Positions 1 through 9,053 of a DNA stretch of 12,882 nucleotides are shown in pieces. Below the pieces are notes generated by a model, which saw only the letters and a list, made by a program, of their open reading frames with translations, searched no databases and was not told the DNA's origin. Location: NCBI GenBank assembly GCA_023388835.1, contig JAEWFK010000027.1:1-12882 (forward strand), read 5' to 3'. Within the stretch, counting starts at the first letter, position 1, and every line of letters starts with the position of its first letter. This DNA comes from Pseudomonadota bacterium. GTDB taxonomy: Bacteria; Pseudomonadota; Gammaproteobacteria; Burkholderiales; Burkholderiaceae_B. The translations under genes were made by a program, and so were the position numbers.

Positions 1-3
1 CCC

Positions 4-10
4 AAGGAGG
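4..10 (+). promoter_or_regulatory. Shine-Dalgarno site that fixes a GTG start
   Basis: AAGGAGG is a full-strength ribosome-binding site. It lies 6 bases before the GTG at 17, so it selects this non-ATG codon as the start of the binding-protein gene. The next in-frame ATG (residue 18) would cut off the twin-arginine motif. Confidence 0.85.
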
Positions 11-16
11 CATACA

Positions 17-1384
17 GTGAATAAGAATCAAGTCGTACAGAGTGGTTCCGAAGGCCGTCGCACATTCATGAAAACCGCCGCTGGCGTAGCCGGTGGCCTG
101 ATGTTGCCCACCGTCTCCAGCAACGTATGGGCACAGCAGAAGGAATATCCCGCCCTGGGCAACTATCCCGCGGGTGTGTCCGGGGACTCCGTCGTCGCCG
201 GTCTGACACTGGACCTCACCGGCCCGTACTCCGCCGAAGGCGCCGGCCAGCGCCGTGGCTTTGAACTCGCAGCCGAACTCATCAACAAGGGTGATCCCCG
301 CATCAAGAAGGTTTCCCCGCTGACCAAACAGGGCATCCTTGGCAAGAAGCTGGTGCTCGCAGTAGGCGATGCTGAAACCAAGCCGAACAGCGCCGTGCAG
401 GCTGCGACGCGCTTCATCCGCCAGGATAAGGCCATGATGATTTCCGGCAGCGTCAGCAGTTCGGTGGCCATTGCGCTCCAAAACACGTGCGAACGCGCCA
501 AGACGCTGTACTTCCCCGTCATCAGCGGCTCCAGCGACACCACCGGAAAGGACTGCCGCCGCTATGGCTTCCGTCTTTGCCACCACGCCTATACGGCAGC
601 CAAGGCCATTGCGCCCATCATGGCGCAGGAATACGGCAAGAGCATGAAGGCGGTCTATCTGGTGCCTGACTACAACTACGGCCATTCGATTCATGATCAC
701 ATGCGCGAGTTCACCGAGGCCCAGGGCTGGACCACCATCGACACGCCGCAGATCCACCCGCTCGGCGCGACCGACTACAGCTCCTGGCTGCTGAACATCG
801 CCAACAGCGGCGCCGACATCATGATCAACCTCGACTACGGGGCTGACGCCGTCAATTCGGCCAAGCAGGCTCACCAGTTCGGCGTTCTCAAGAACATGAA
901 GATGTGCGTGCCTTACATGCCCGCCTACATGCTCGAAGAAGTCGGCCCTGAAATCATGGAAGGCGTCTACGGCACCATGACGTTCTGGCACACCTACGCC
1001 GATCAAAGCGAGGTGGCCAAGGACTTCGTTGATGCCTACAAGGAGAAGTACAACGCGCTACCCCGCGATCCGGAGCACAACGCATTCATGACCATGCTGC
1101 TTTGGGCCGACGCAATCGAGCGTGCAGGCACCTTCTATCCCGCGGCCGTGGTGGAAGCGCTCGAAGACAGCATCAACCACAAACGTCCTTACACCATGGG
1201 CGGCGATGTCTACTTCCGCGCGGAAGATCACGATGGCGCAGCCAACTTCGCCGTGGTGAAGGGCAAGAAGCCATCCGAGATCAAGGACAAGGATGACCTG
1301 GTCGAACTCGTCGCCGTGGCCAACGGGGTGGAAACCCTGCCGCCTGTCGGTTATGCCGGCTGCAAGATGTCTCCTGCCGCCTAA
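17..1384 (+). CDS. Tat-exported periplasmic substrate-binding protein of a branched-chain amino acid/urea/amide-type ABC transporter
   Basis: Periplasmic receptor that captures a small solute and hands it to the LivH/LivM permeases encoded next. The 455-residue protein starts at GTG, set by an ideal AAGGAGG. The N-terminus carries a twin-arginine signal: RRTFMK at residues 14-19, a hydrophobic stretch to about residue 30, and a likely cleavage after VWA (residue 39). So it is probably exported folded by Tat. The rest has the layout of the type 1 periplasmic-binding fold (Peripla_BP_5/6): an opening LTLDLTGPYS strand-loop, a serine-rich SGSVSSSVA ligand loop near residue 143, and the domain crossover around YLVPDYNYGHS. 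Family members bind branched-chain amino acids, urea, short amides or aromatic acids. The ligand here is not recognisable. The window begins 16 bases upstream, so its promoter is not visible. The 48-base gap to livH suggests co-transcription. Confidence 0.93.
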   Translation: MNKNQVVQSGSEGRRTFMKTAAGVAGGLMLPTVSSNVWAQQKEYPALGNYPAGVSGDSVVAGLTLDLTGPYSAEGAGQRRGFELAAELINKGDPRIKKVSPLTKQGILGKKLVLAVGDAETKPNSAVQAATRFIRQDKAMMISGSVSSSVAIALQNTCERAKTLYFPVISGSSDTTGKDCRRYGFRLCHHAYTAAKAIAPIMAQEYGKSMKAVYLVPDYNYGHSIHDHMREFTEAQGWTTIDTPQIHPLGATDYSSWLLNIANSGADIMINLDYGADAVNSAKQAHQFGVLKNMKMCVPYMPAYMLEEVGPEIMEGVYGTMTFWHTYADQSEVAKDFVDAYKEKYNALPRDPEHNAFMTMLLWADAIERAGTFYPAAVVEALEDSINHKRPYTMGGDVYFRAEDHDGAANFAVVKGKKPSEIKDKDDLVELVAVANGVETLPPVGYAGCKMSPAA

Positions 1385-1432
1385 GCACGCTCGTCCATTC
1401 GGTTCAACCTAAGGCAATAAAGGGGGGCAGGC

Positions 1433-2308
1433 ATGCCTAGCATGAGCCTATTTCTGTCGCAAGTCTTCAATGGCCTCGCGCTGGGGGTGCTGCTCGCCCT
1501 CATCGCTGCGGGCCTCACCATCATCTACGGTACGTTGGGGGTTATCAATTTCGCCCACGGCGCACTGTTCGTGGTCGGCGCCTACGCCGGGTTCTCCGTG
1601 TTCAGTGCCACGGGATCCTTTGTGCTGGCCGTCATCGGCGCCGCCGTCGTGGCCATGGTCGTAGGGCTGATTATGGAGCGCGGGCTGATCAAGCGGTTCT
1701 ATCATCGACCTCACGAAGACCAGATACTTGTCACTTTCGGCATCAGTATCGTCATTGTCGAGATCATCCGCGGGATCTATGGTGGGGTCGGGCAGCGTGT
1801 TCCGCTTCCTTCCTGGGGTGAAGGGGTGGTCGACATGGGTTTCGTCGTGTACCCCCTGTACCGTATCGAAATTCTCATCATCGCCGCCTCCGTTCTTTTC
1901 CTGTGCTGGTTCGTTCTGTACAAGACGCGGCTGGGTCTCATCATCCGTTCCGGCATCGAAGACTCACTGATGGTCCGCCTCTTGGGCATCAATGTGCAGC
2001 GCTATTTCATGCTGGTGTTCGGCATTGGCGCAGCCGCGGCCGGTTTCGCGGGCATGATCTACGGGCCCATTGTGTCCATTGTCCCGGACATGGGCTTCCG
2101 GGTCCTGATCCAGTCATTCGTGGTGGTGGTGCTTGGCGGCGTGGGTTCTTTCCCCGGCGCGATCCTGGGGGGCCTGATTGCCGGCCAGATCCTCAGCCTC
2201 ACCTCCCTGTTCAATCCTGTGTATTCCGACGTCATGCTGTTCGCAGCCATGGCGTTGATCCTGATTTTCCGTCCGCAAGGTCTCATGGGCGTGGAGGGTA
2301 GAGCATGA
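1433..2308 (+). CDS. livH: LivH-type inner-membrane permease of the ABC importer
   Basis: One of the two membrane channel subunits of a branched-chain-amino-acid-type (HAAT) ABC importer. The 291-residue protein is almost entirely hydrophobic, with about eight membrane segments. It has the family signature near the N-terminus, a G-L-T-I-I-Y-G run followed by INFAHG (residues 27-43), and a C-terminal VLGGVGSFPGAILGG segment typical of LivH. The ATG at 1433 is preceded by a purine-rich AAAGGGGGG at a suitable distance. A second ATG at 1442 would be 14 bases away from it and is less likely. The stop overlaps the next start (ATGA at 2305-2308), which indicates translational coupling to the LivM-LivG gene. 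The length is normal for the family. The transported substrate is unknown, so the name reflects family and not proven leucine transport. Confidence 0.93.
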   Translation: MPSMSLFLSQVFNGLALGVLLALIAAGLTIIYGTLGVINFAHGALFVVGAYAGFSVFSATGSFVLAVIGAAVVAMVVGLIMERGLIKRFYHRPHEDQILVTFGISIVIVEIIRGIYGGVGQRVPLPSWGEGVVDMGFVVYPLYRIEILIIAASVLFLCWFVLYKTRLGLIIRSGIEDSLMVRLLGINVQRYFMLVFGIGAAAAGFAGMIYGPIVSIVPDMGFRVLIQSFVVVVLGGVGSFPGAILGGLIAGQILSLTSLFNPVYSDVMLFAAMALILIFRPQGLMGVEGRA

Positions 2309-4203
2309 GTCAGACCAACGATACCGTCATCCAGGCTAGCCAGGCGCCGGCCGGCGCCTATCTGGACCCTCGTGCGGGGGCCATGCGCCAGCGCTACGGC
2401 GTCCTTCTCATCGCTGCCCTGGTCCTGATCGTCGCGCCTTTTGTCGCGCCGATCTTCGGTGCGGGCCCCGATCTGCTCAGCCGCGTGCTGATCTGGGGGC
2501 TGTTCGGACTGGGATTCGACCTGCTGTTCGGCTATACGGGCCTCTTGTCCTTCGGGCAGGCGGCCTTCTATGGGACCGGCAGTTTCATTACCGCCTACCT
2601 GCTCACCTCCGGCATCATGGACAACATGCTGCTGGCGCTGGTGTGTTCCATCATCGGGGCGTCCATACTGGGCCTGATGATCGGCTACCTTACCCTTAGG
2701 CGCAGCGGCATCTACTTCGCCATGAGTACGTTGGCCTTCGCGGAAATGATCTATTTCCTCGAGTTCGGCCCTTTGCGTGACTGGACGGGCGGCGAAAACG
2801 GTATCCCGGGGATTCCTGAAGCGTCCATCGACCTGGGCTTCTTCTATATGGCGATCTCCCCGGGCTGGCCCACTTATATTTTCCTGGCCGTGATGTTCTT
2901 TCTTGGCTTCGTGGTGGCTCGCCGGATTTCCTTGTCTCCGTTCGGCGTTGTGCTGACGGCCATCCGAGAGAACCCGGAACGCGCCATGGCGGTCGGTCAC
3001 ACCATCCGGCGCTACAAACTGGCGGTGTTCGTCATTGCGGCAGCATATGGCGGTCTGGCCGGCGGGCTGCTGGGACTTTTCCAGGGCTACATGCCGCCGG
3101 ATGCCTTCAACCTGCATACTTCCGCAGAACTGGTCATTCAGACCGTCATGGGCGGTGCCGGCACGCTGTTCGGGCCCCTGCTCGGTGCACTGATCTGGCT
3201 GTATCTATACGAAGTCCTGCAGTTTGTAGAATCGGTCGGCCCGTACTGGCGCCTGATTCTGGGCATTATCTTCGTCGTCCTGGTCACCACCTTCCGCCGA
3301 GGCATCTGCGGTGAATTCCTGGCATGGCGCAATCGCCGTATCAGCCGCCGCATGTCTGCTGCGGTGGGCGAACACCGCGGACGCCATGGCATGCTCCCCG
3401 CCGGGTCGCTCGTCATGCGCGATGCGCCGTCCATGGGTACGGGGCAGCCTGTGCTGCGCGCCGACAACATCGCCAAGCACTACGGTGGCTTGAAAGCAGT
3501 GAAGGGTGTGTCGATCTCCATTCAGGAAGGCGAACTGCGCGGCCTGATCGGTCCCAACGGCGCCGGCAAGTCGACATTCTTCCGTATGCTGGCCGGCGAA
3601 ATCCAGCCTACTCACGGCAGGGTATTTCTCCGCAACCAGGACATCACCGGTATCGGCGTGACCCAGGTGTGTCAGTTGGGCATGAGCAAGAGTTATCAGG
3701 TCAACACCTTGTTCGACCAGCTCACCGTGCGTCAGAACATTCTCATGTCGGTGCTCGGCCAGAAGCGCGGTGCGTTCAAGCTCGATGCGCTCAAGGCGGT
3801 CGAGTCCGTAAAGGGGTGCACGGAGCAGGTCGCCGCTGTGCTCGATCTCGTCGAGCTCACGCATCGGGCCGACACGCCCATCCACGAGCTTTCCTATGGG
3901 GAAAAGCGGCGCGTTGAGATCGGCCTGGCCCTGGCCACCGGCGCCAACGTCCTTCTGCTCGATGAACCGTTGGCGGGCATGAGCCCCGAAGAGCGGGTGC
4001 AGACGGTCGCATTGCTCAAGAATATCCGCAAGGGCAGGACCGTCCTGATCGTCGAACACGACATGGACGCCATGTTCGAGCTCGCGGATCGCATTACCGT
4101 ACTCTATGACGGCAATTACCTCGCTGAGGGCACGCCGGACGAAATACGCAACAGCAAGGCAGTCCAGGATGCGTATCTGGGCGGCATGGGGGAAGACGAA
4201 TGA
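2305..4203 (+). CDS. livM-livG: Fused LivM permease-LivG ATPase of the ABC importer
   Basis: A natural fusion of two importer parts in one 632-residue chain. Residues about 28-345 form a LivM permease: many membrane helices, the family motif GGENGIPGIP at 162-171 and a cytoplasmic coupling loop around TAIRENPERA (218-227). A basic, mostly polar linker (about 330-382) leads to a complete LivG-type nucleotide-binding domain. That domain has Walker A GPNGAGKST (416-424), signature LSYGE (529-533), Walker B LLLDEP (550-555) and the H-loop histidine 585. The signature reads LSYGE rather than LSGGQ, which is common in LivG. No stop or frameshift separates the halves. In E. coli the two are separate genes, but LivM-LivG fusions are known in proteobacteria. 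The gene overlaps both neighbours by ATGA, so stoichiometry with LivH and LivF is probably tightly set. The domains face the membrane and the cytoplasm respectively. Confidence 0.95.
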   Translation: MSQTNDTVIQASQAPAGAYLDPRAGAMRQRYGVLLIAALVLIVAPFVAPIFGAGPDLLSRVLIWGLFGLGFDLLFGYTGLLSFGQAAFYGTGSFITAYLLTSGIMDNMLLALVCSIIGASILGLMIGYLTLRRSGIYFAMSTLAFAEMIYFLEFGPLRDWTGGENGIPGIPEASIDLGFFYMAISPGWPTYIFLAVMFFLGFVVARRISLSPFGVVLTAIRENPERAMAVGHTIRRYKLAVFVIAAAYGGLAGGLLGLFQGYMPPDAFNLHTSAELVIQTVMGGAGTLFGPLLGALIWLYLYEVLQFVESVGPYWRLILGIIFVVLVTTFRRGICGEFLAWRNRRISRRMSAAVGEHRGRHGMLPAGSLVMRDAPSMGTGQPVLRADNIAKHYGGLKAVKGVSISIQEGELRGLIGPNGAGKSTFFRMLAGEIQPTHGRVFLRNQDITGIGVTQVCQLGMSKSYQVNTLFDQLTVRQNILMSVLGQKRGAFKLDALKAVESVKGCTEQVAAVLDLVELTHRADTPIHELSYGEKRRVEIGLALATGANVLLLDEPLAGMSPEERVQTVALLKNIRKGRTVLIVEHDMDAMFELADRITVLYDGNYLAEGTPDEIRNSKAVQDAYLGGMGEDE

Positions 4204-4904
4204 GCCTGCTCGACGTATCCAATGTCAACACGTTCTATGGCGACTCGCACATCCTTTTCGATGTCTCGCTGCATGTCAACGAAAATGAGGTTGTGGCTTT
4301 GCTTGGTCGTAACGGGGCGGGCAAGTCCACGCTTCTGAAGACCATCGCCGGGGCGTTGCAGCCCAAGTCCGGCAGGATCACCTTCAATGGCAAGGAGATC
4401 CACAACATGGCCACGCACCTCATCGCTCGGGAAGGGGTGCAACTGGTTCCCGAGGAACGCCGCATCATCGGCGGCATCACGGTGCACGAGAACCTTGAGC
4501 TCGCGGCGATGACGGCGCCCAACCCCATGTCCTTCGAACGCATCTACCGCACCTTTCCGCGACTGGATGAGCGCCGCAGCAATAAAGGCAGGGAACTTTC
4601 GGGTGGCGAACAGCAGATGATCGCCATCGCCAGGGCCATGATCCGAGACGCACGGCTGATCCTGCTCGATGAACCTTTCGAGGGCTTGGCTCCCATCATC
4701 GTGCGCGACCTCATGCAGGTTTGCCGTCAGCTGGCCGAGGAAGGGCGCACCGTCATCGTCGTCGAGCAGAACGTGTCGGCGGCCTTGTCCATGGCAAGCC
4801 GCGCCTACATGTTGAACACCGGCCATATCGTGTTCAGCGGAACCAGCGAAGAACTGCAGGCCAGACCCGACATCATGAATCGCTACCTCGGCGCGGCGGC
4901 CTAG
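4200..4904 (+). CDS. livF: LivF-type ATPase of the ABC importer
   Basis: Second ATP-hydrolysing subunit of the importer; it should pair with the LivG half of the preceding fusion on the cytoplasmic face. The 234-residue protein has all ABC motifs: Walker A GRNGAGKST (36-44), signature LSGGEQQ (133-139), Walker B LILLDEP with D157/E158, and an EQN in place of the usual histidine switch, as is typical of LivF. The hallmark LivF segment VQLVPEERRI lies between Walker A and the signature. The length is standard for LivF (about 233-240). The start ATG overlaps the previous stop (ATGA at 4200-4203). The gene ends 154 bases before the acyl-CoA ligase gene. It completes the importer, which therefore has receptor, two permease domains and two ATPase domains, all in this window. 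Confidence 0.95.
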   Translation: MSLLDVSNVNTFYGDSHILFDVSLHVNENEVVALLGRNGAGKSTLLKTIAGALQPKSGRITFNGKEIHNMATHLIAREGVQLVPEERRIIGGITVHENLELAAMTAPNPMSFERIYRTFPRLDERRSNKGRELSGGEQQMIAIARAMIRDARLILLDEPFEGLAPIIVRDLMQVCRQLAEEGRTVIVVEQNVSAALSMASRAYMLNTGHIVFSGTSEELQARPDIMNRYLGAAA

Positions 4905-4945
4905 CGCAAGCGCTGTCGCGGCTCCGTCCCTGCGCTCCTTGCGCT
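4903..4945 (+). other. 8-bp dyad just after livF
   Basis: AGCGCAAG (4903-4910) is the exact reverse complement of CTTGCGCT (4938-4945), with 27 bases between. The left arm overlaps the last two bases of the livF stop codon. There is no T tract, so it is not a standard terminator. It could shape the mRNA between livF and the ligase gene. Confidence 0.3.
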
Positions 4946-4982
4946 GATGTTCGAACGGAGTCCGCGCGGCTGTTCACCTTTT

Positions 4983-5005
4983 CAGGCGCCGTCCTGCGGC
5001 GCCTG
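4983..5005 (+). terminator. Strong hairpin before the Acs gene, possible attenuator or processing site
   Basis: CAGGCGCCG (4983-4991) pairs perfectly with CGGCGCCTG (4997-5005) around a 5-base loop. The stem is very GC-rich, but the bases after it (TCTGTATCG) are not a run of T, so intrinsic termination would be weak. It lies 53 bases before the ATG of the ligase. In an operon otherwise joined by overlaps, this 154-base spacer is the one place where expression could be lowered or mRNA processed. Confidence 0.4.
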
Positions 5006-5058
5006 TCTGTATCGATGAAGCGCCGCCCACGACGGCGGGAATCATTGGAGGAGCAGTA

Positions 5059-7038
<1,980 letters not shown>

Positions 7039-7114
7039 CCAGGCTGGGGTTAATCTCGATGGAGCTTATCCGGGGGGTGACTAGAATCGGTTGAGACATA
7101 AGAAGTTGCATTGG

Positions 7115-7131
7115 AGCCGCCATTCGCGGCT
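7115..7131 (+). other. Hairpin after the Acs gene
   Basis: AGCCGC (7115-7120) pairs with GCGGCT (7126-7131) around CATTC. It lies about 75 bases after the ligase stop and is followed by GTTCAAACC, without a T run. It may help end or stabilise the operon transcript, but it is not a clear intrinsic terminator. Confidence 0.3.
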
Positions 7132-7142
7132 GTTCAAACCGG

Positions 7143-7172
7143 GAATACGGCTGCTGTGGAGCGGCCGTATTC
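7143..7172 (+). promoter_or_regulatory. 9-bp inverted repeat directly before the AraC-type gene
   Basis: GAATACGGC (7143-7151) and GCCGTATTC (7164-7172) are exact reverse complements separated by 12 bases. The right arm ends immediately before the ATG at 7173. The loop contains a GGAG. It could be an operator or an RNA hairpin controlling the regulator gene. Confidence 0.4.
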
Positions 7173-7183
7173 ATGAGTCGGTC

Positions 7184-7190
7184 AAGGAAG
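7184..7190 (+). promoter_or_regulatory. Shine-Dalgarno site favouring the 7200 start
   Basis: AAGGAAG ends 9 bases before the ATG at 7200. The upstream in-frame ATG at 7173 has only a GGAG 11 bases away, inside the loop of the inverted repeat. This favours 7200 as the start of the AraC-type gene. Confidence 0.5.
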
Positions 7191-7199
7191 CAACCCGCC

Positions 7200-7991
7200 A
7201 TGACGTCATTACGCAATTTCGCAAGCAATACCGACGAAGTATTGATGGGTGGAATGTGTCGCGATTTCACGGACTCCACCCTTATCACGGGGAATGGCCA
7301 TACCATGGGGGTGCTCAAGCTGCCATTGAGCGGGGCTCTGCTTGTCTCCAGCACACAAGGCCATTGGGTGGTGGGCGCCGGCAGCATCTTATGGGTGGCG
7401 CCCTATACGGCCTACAAGGTACGCATGCTTGGCAAGGTGCGTCTGCGTTCCCTGTACCTGAACCCGACCTGCGCCAGTCAGCTGCCCGAACGAAGCAGCA
7501 TGCTGCGTGTCACCCCGCTCATGCGCGAGCTTATCGCCGAGACCGCCATGTCGGTCGGACCCACTCCCGACCGGCGCTCACGCCTCCTCGTTCAGGCATT
7601 ACTCGAAGAATTGCACCATAATGGTGCAGGCCAAGCCGAACTGCCCGCGCCGCGCGATACGCGGCTGGTGCGCATCTGCACGCACATCCAGCAGCACCTC
7701 GACGACACCAAGACCCTGCAAGAATGGGCCAAGGAGCTGGGTTGCGATCCCCGCACGCTGTATCGGCTTTTTATCCAGGAACTGGGTATGCCTTTTGTCC
7801 AATGGCGACAGGTTGTCCGTCTTCGCATCGCCCTGGATTGGCTGAGCGGGGGCAAGTCGGTCGTCGATGTCGCCTTTGATCTGGGTTATCAGAATCAGAG
7901 CGCCTTCACTACCATGTTCAAACGCAACATGGGCATGGCGCCCTCGGAATTCATCAAATCCGTTCGCCAAGGTACTGCAGCGGCTCGTTGA
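7200..7991 (+). CDS. AraC/XylS-family transcriptional regulator
   Basis: Probable DNA-binding regulator. From the ATG at 7200 it is 263 residues; from the ATG at 7173 it would be 272. The first ~140 residues form a cupin-like ligand-sensing domain (PLSGALLVSSTQGHWVVGAGSILWVAPYTAYKVRM), as in the NimR/RipA-like branch of AraC proteins. The C-terminal part (about 150-255) carries both helix-turn-helix units: TLQEWAKELGCDPRTLYRLFIQELGM and then VVDVAFDLGYQNQSAFTTMFKRNMGMAPSEF, which is the classic second AraC motif. It is on the same strand as the ABC-Acs operon and 161 bases behind it, and it converges on the doxX gene. It could regulate the uptake operon, but no operator copy was found to prove this. 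The effector is unknown. Confidence 0.88.
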   Translation: MTSLRNFASNTDEVLMGGMCRDFTDSTLITGNGHTMGVLKLPLSGALLVSSTQGHWVVGAGSILWVAPYTAYKVRMLGKVRLRSLYLNPTCASQLPERSSMLRVTPLMRELIAETAMSVGPTPDRRSRLLVQALLEELHHNGAGQAELPAPRDTRLVRICTHIQQHLDDTKTLQEWAKELGCDPRTLYRLFIQELGMPFVQWRQVVRLRIALDWLSGGKSVVDVAFDLGYQNQSAFTTMFKRNMGMAPSEFIKSVRQGTAAAR

Positions 7992-7995
7992 AGTG

Positions 7996-8016
7996 GCGGT
8001 CGCTGGATTCGACCGC
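7996..8016. terminator. Hairpin between convergent genes
   Basis: GCGGTCG (7996-8002) pairs with CGACCGC (8010-8016) around a 7-base loop. It sits in the 37 bases between the ends of the convergent AraC-type and DoxX genes, where a shared terminator would be expected. There is no T run on either side, so the call rests on position and dyad only. Confidence 0.35.
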
Positions 8017-8028
8017 GCTACGGAGCGT

Positions 8029-8439
8029 TCAGTTCCAGCGGCCGTTACGGCCGCCTGCGGCATAGCGGCCGGCGCCCAGCATCATGATGACGACCGCCGC
8101 AACAAGAAACATGCCTTGAAGCTCCAGGCGCCAACCGCCGCTCGATGTGAATTGCGTCAGATGCCCGCTATGCGCCAGAGCGATCGCTGTCAGCATGTTG
8201 ATCGCGATAACTGCAGCGGCGCCGCGCGTGAAAACTCCAGCGATCAACAGTATGGGCGCAAGGATTTCGCCGATATAAGCGCCCCAGGCCAGGAAGGCCG
8301 GCAAGCCTTTCATGACCAGCATGGCTTCGATGCCGCCGACGCCTTTCGTGATCTTGGCCCAGCCATGCAGCAGGATCAGGATTCCGAGCACCAGGCGCAG
8401 CAATAGCTTGGCGAAGTCATCGAGGGCGGTCTGTGACAT
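8029..8439 (-). CDS. DoxX family membrane protein
   Basis: Small inner-membrane protein of 136 residues with about four membrane segments: roughly residues 10-28, 47-69, 73-90 and 105-124. It has typical DoxX features: LLRLVLGILILLHGWAKI at the first helix, and a GAYIGEILAPILLIAG second helix with an acidic residue (E58) inside the membrane. The C-terminus is polar (GGRNGRWN). DoxX proteins are linked to quinone and thiol redox processes in other bacteria; the role here is not shown. Its ATG is 17 bases after the stop of the ligase-fragment gene and has no clear ribosome-binding site, so translation is probably coupled to that gene. The last codons hold a near-perfect palindrome, GCGGCCGTTACGGCCGC (8038-8054), which could also act as an end-of-transcript hairpin. 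Confidence 0.87.
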   Translation of the reverse strand: MSQTALDDFAKLLLRLVLGILILLHGWAKITKGVGGIEAMLVMKGLPAFLAWGAYIGEILAPILLIAGVFTRGAAAVIAINMLTAIALAHSGHLTQFTSSGGWRLELQGMFLVAAVVIMMLGAGRYAAGGRNGRWN

Positions 8440-8456
8440 GTTGGCGGAGCGTGTGT

Positions 8457-8918
8457 CTACGTGGAAGTTTGCGGAAGGTCGAATGTCTCGAACGAGTCGG
8501 GTCCGGGCATTTTCTCGCCCCGGTAGGTCAGGACCAAACCAGGAAATTGCGAGAAGTAAATTTTGAAGTCGTCGTCGCAGGGAATGAGCGTGTCGCCCCG
8601 CGCATCGACCAGGATAGCCGTGGGAAGCGCGGAATTGATGACTGCCGCCAGTTCCTCAGTCGTGGCGCCGGTGCTCAGCGGCAGCAATTTTTTTCCGGCG
8701 GCCTGGACCGCCAGGACGGCGACGAGGTATTCGTGACTGTAGTCGGCGCAGATGGCAACGGTTGAGCCCGGAGCCGGATCCCGGTTGGCCAATGCCACAC
8801 TCATGGCTTGTACGGCGGTGGCCAGCTCTGAGTAAGACACGGCGATTTCAGTGTCATCCAGAGCGATATGCTCGCCGAAGTTCTCTGCAATGGAGTCCAG
8901 GTATTCAACAGGTGACAT
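8457..8918 (-). CDS. Stand-alone N-terminal piece of an AMP-binding (ANL) acyl-CoA ligase
   Basis: A 153-residue protein resembling only the first third of an AMP-forming acyl-CoA ligase. Residues 1-35 match the usual opening (YLDSIAENFGEHIALDD... SYSEL). Residues about 49-80 match the first Rossmann-like unit (PGSTVAICADYSHEYLVAVLAVQAAGKKLLPLS), followed by TTEELAAVINSALPTAILVD. It stops before the phosphate-binding loop and lacks every later motif, including the catalytic lysine, so it cannot be an active ligase alone. It does not look like random debris: the ATG has a good GAGGAAG 8 bases upstream, the frame is clean, a promoter-like pair lies ahead, and doxX follows after 17 bases. It may be a relic of a deletion or a small domain protein with a new role. 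The function is unknown. Confidence 0.7.
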   Translation of the reverse strand: MSPVEYLDSIAENFGEHIALDDTEIAVSYSELATAVQAMSVALANRDPAPGSTVAICADYSHEYLVAVLAVQAAGKKLLPLSTGATTEELAAVINSALPTAILVDARGDTLIPCDDDFKIYFSQFPGLVLTYRGEKMPGPDSFETFDLPQTST

Positions 8919-8959
8919 GTTCAGGGCTTCCTCGATGCGATGGGCCAGACAAGGTGCCC

Positions 8960-8988
8960 AGTATAGAGAGTCGACCCGACTGTGTCGT
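8960..8988 (-). promoter_or_regulatory. Promoter-like sequence before the ligase-fragment gene
   Basis: On the - strand, ACGACA (8988-8983; 4 of 6 to the -35 consensus) is followed by a 17-base spacer and TATACT (8965-8960; 5 of 6 to the -10). Transcription would start about 35 bases before the ATG at 8918. It suggests that the fragment and doxX can be transcribed separately from the Bug gene. It is judged by consensus only. Confidence 0.4.
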
Positions 8989-9023
8989 GTCGGACTCCTT
9001 AGGGCTTTCCCGGTTGTACGGCA

Positions 9024-9045
9024 TGCCTTCGTTGCGCTGAAGGCA
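9024..9045 (-). terminator. Hairpin just after the Bug receptor gene
   Basis: TGCCTTC (9024-9030) pairs with GAAGGCA (9039-9045) around 8 bases, starting 8 bases beyond the Bug stop codon in the direction of transcription. No T run follows on the - strand, so it may be a weak terminator or an mRNA-stabilising structure. Confidence 0.35.
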
Positions 9046-9053
9046 GTGCGGGC

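Noticed and set aside
1385..1432. Gap between receptor and livH as a site of a terminator or small gene
   Set aside because: No dyad or reading frame is visible, only the purine-rich ribosome-binding site for livH.
2059..3117. Long - strand reading frame (352 codons) opposite livH and livM
   Set aside because: The + strand has unmistakable permease domains in the same place. The antisense translation is low-complexity polar sequence without domain features.
3205..4059. Long - strand reading frame (284 codons) opposite the LivG half
   Set aside because: It overlaps all the Walker and signature motifs of the + strand ATPase and has no motif of its own.
7206..7222. ATTACGCAATTTCGCAA, similar to the IclR half-site
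   Set aside because: It lies inside the AraC coding region, has the wrong spacing (about 9 bp rather than 20) and lacks the palindrome. It is treated as chance similarity.
8038..8054. GCGGCCGTTACGGCCGC as a protein-binding palindrome
   Set aside because: It lies within the last codons of doxX, where GC-rich Gly/Arg codons readily form such palindromes, and no second copy was seen. At most it is an end-of-transcript hairpin.
8440..8456. Possible frameshift joining the ligase fragment to further ligase sequence
   Set aside because: Only 17 bases separate the fragment from doxX and they cannot hold missing ligase domains. The following frame is clearly DoxX.
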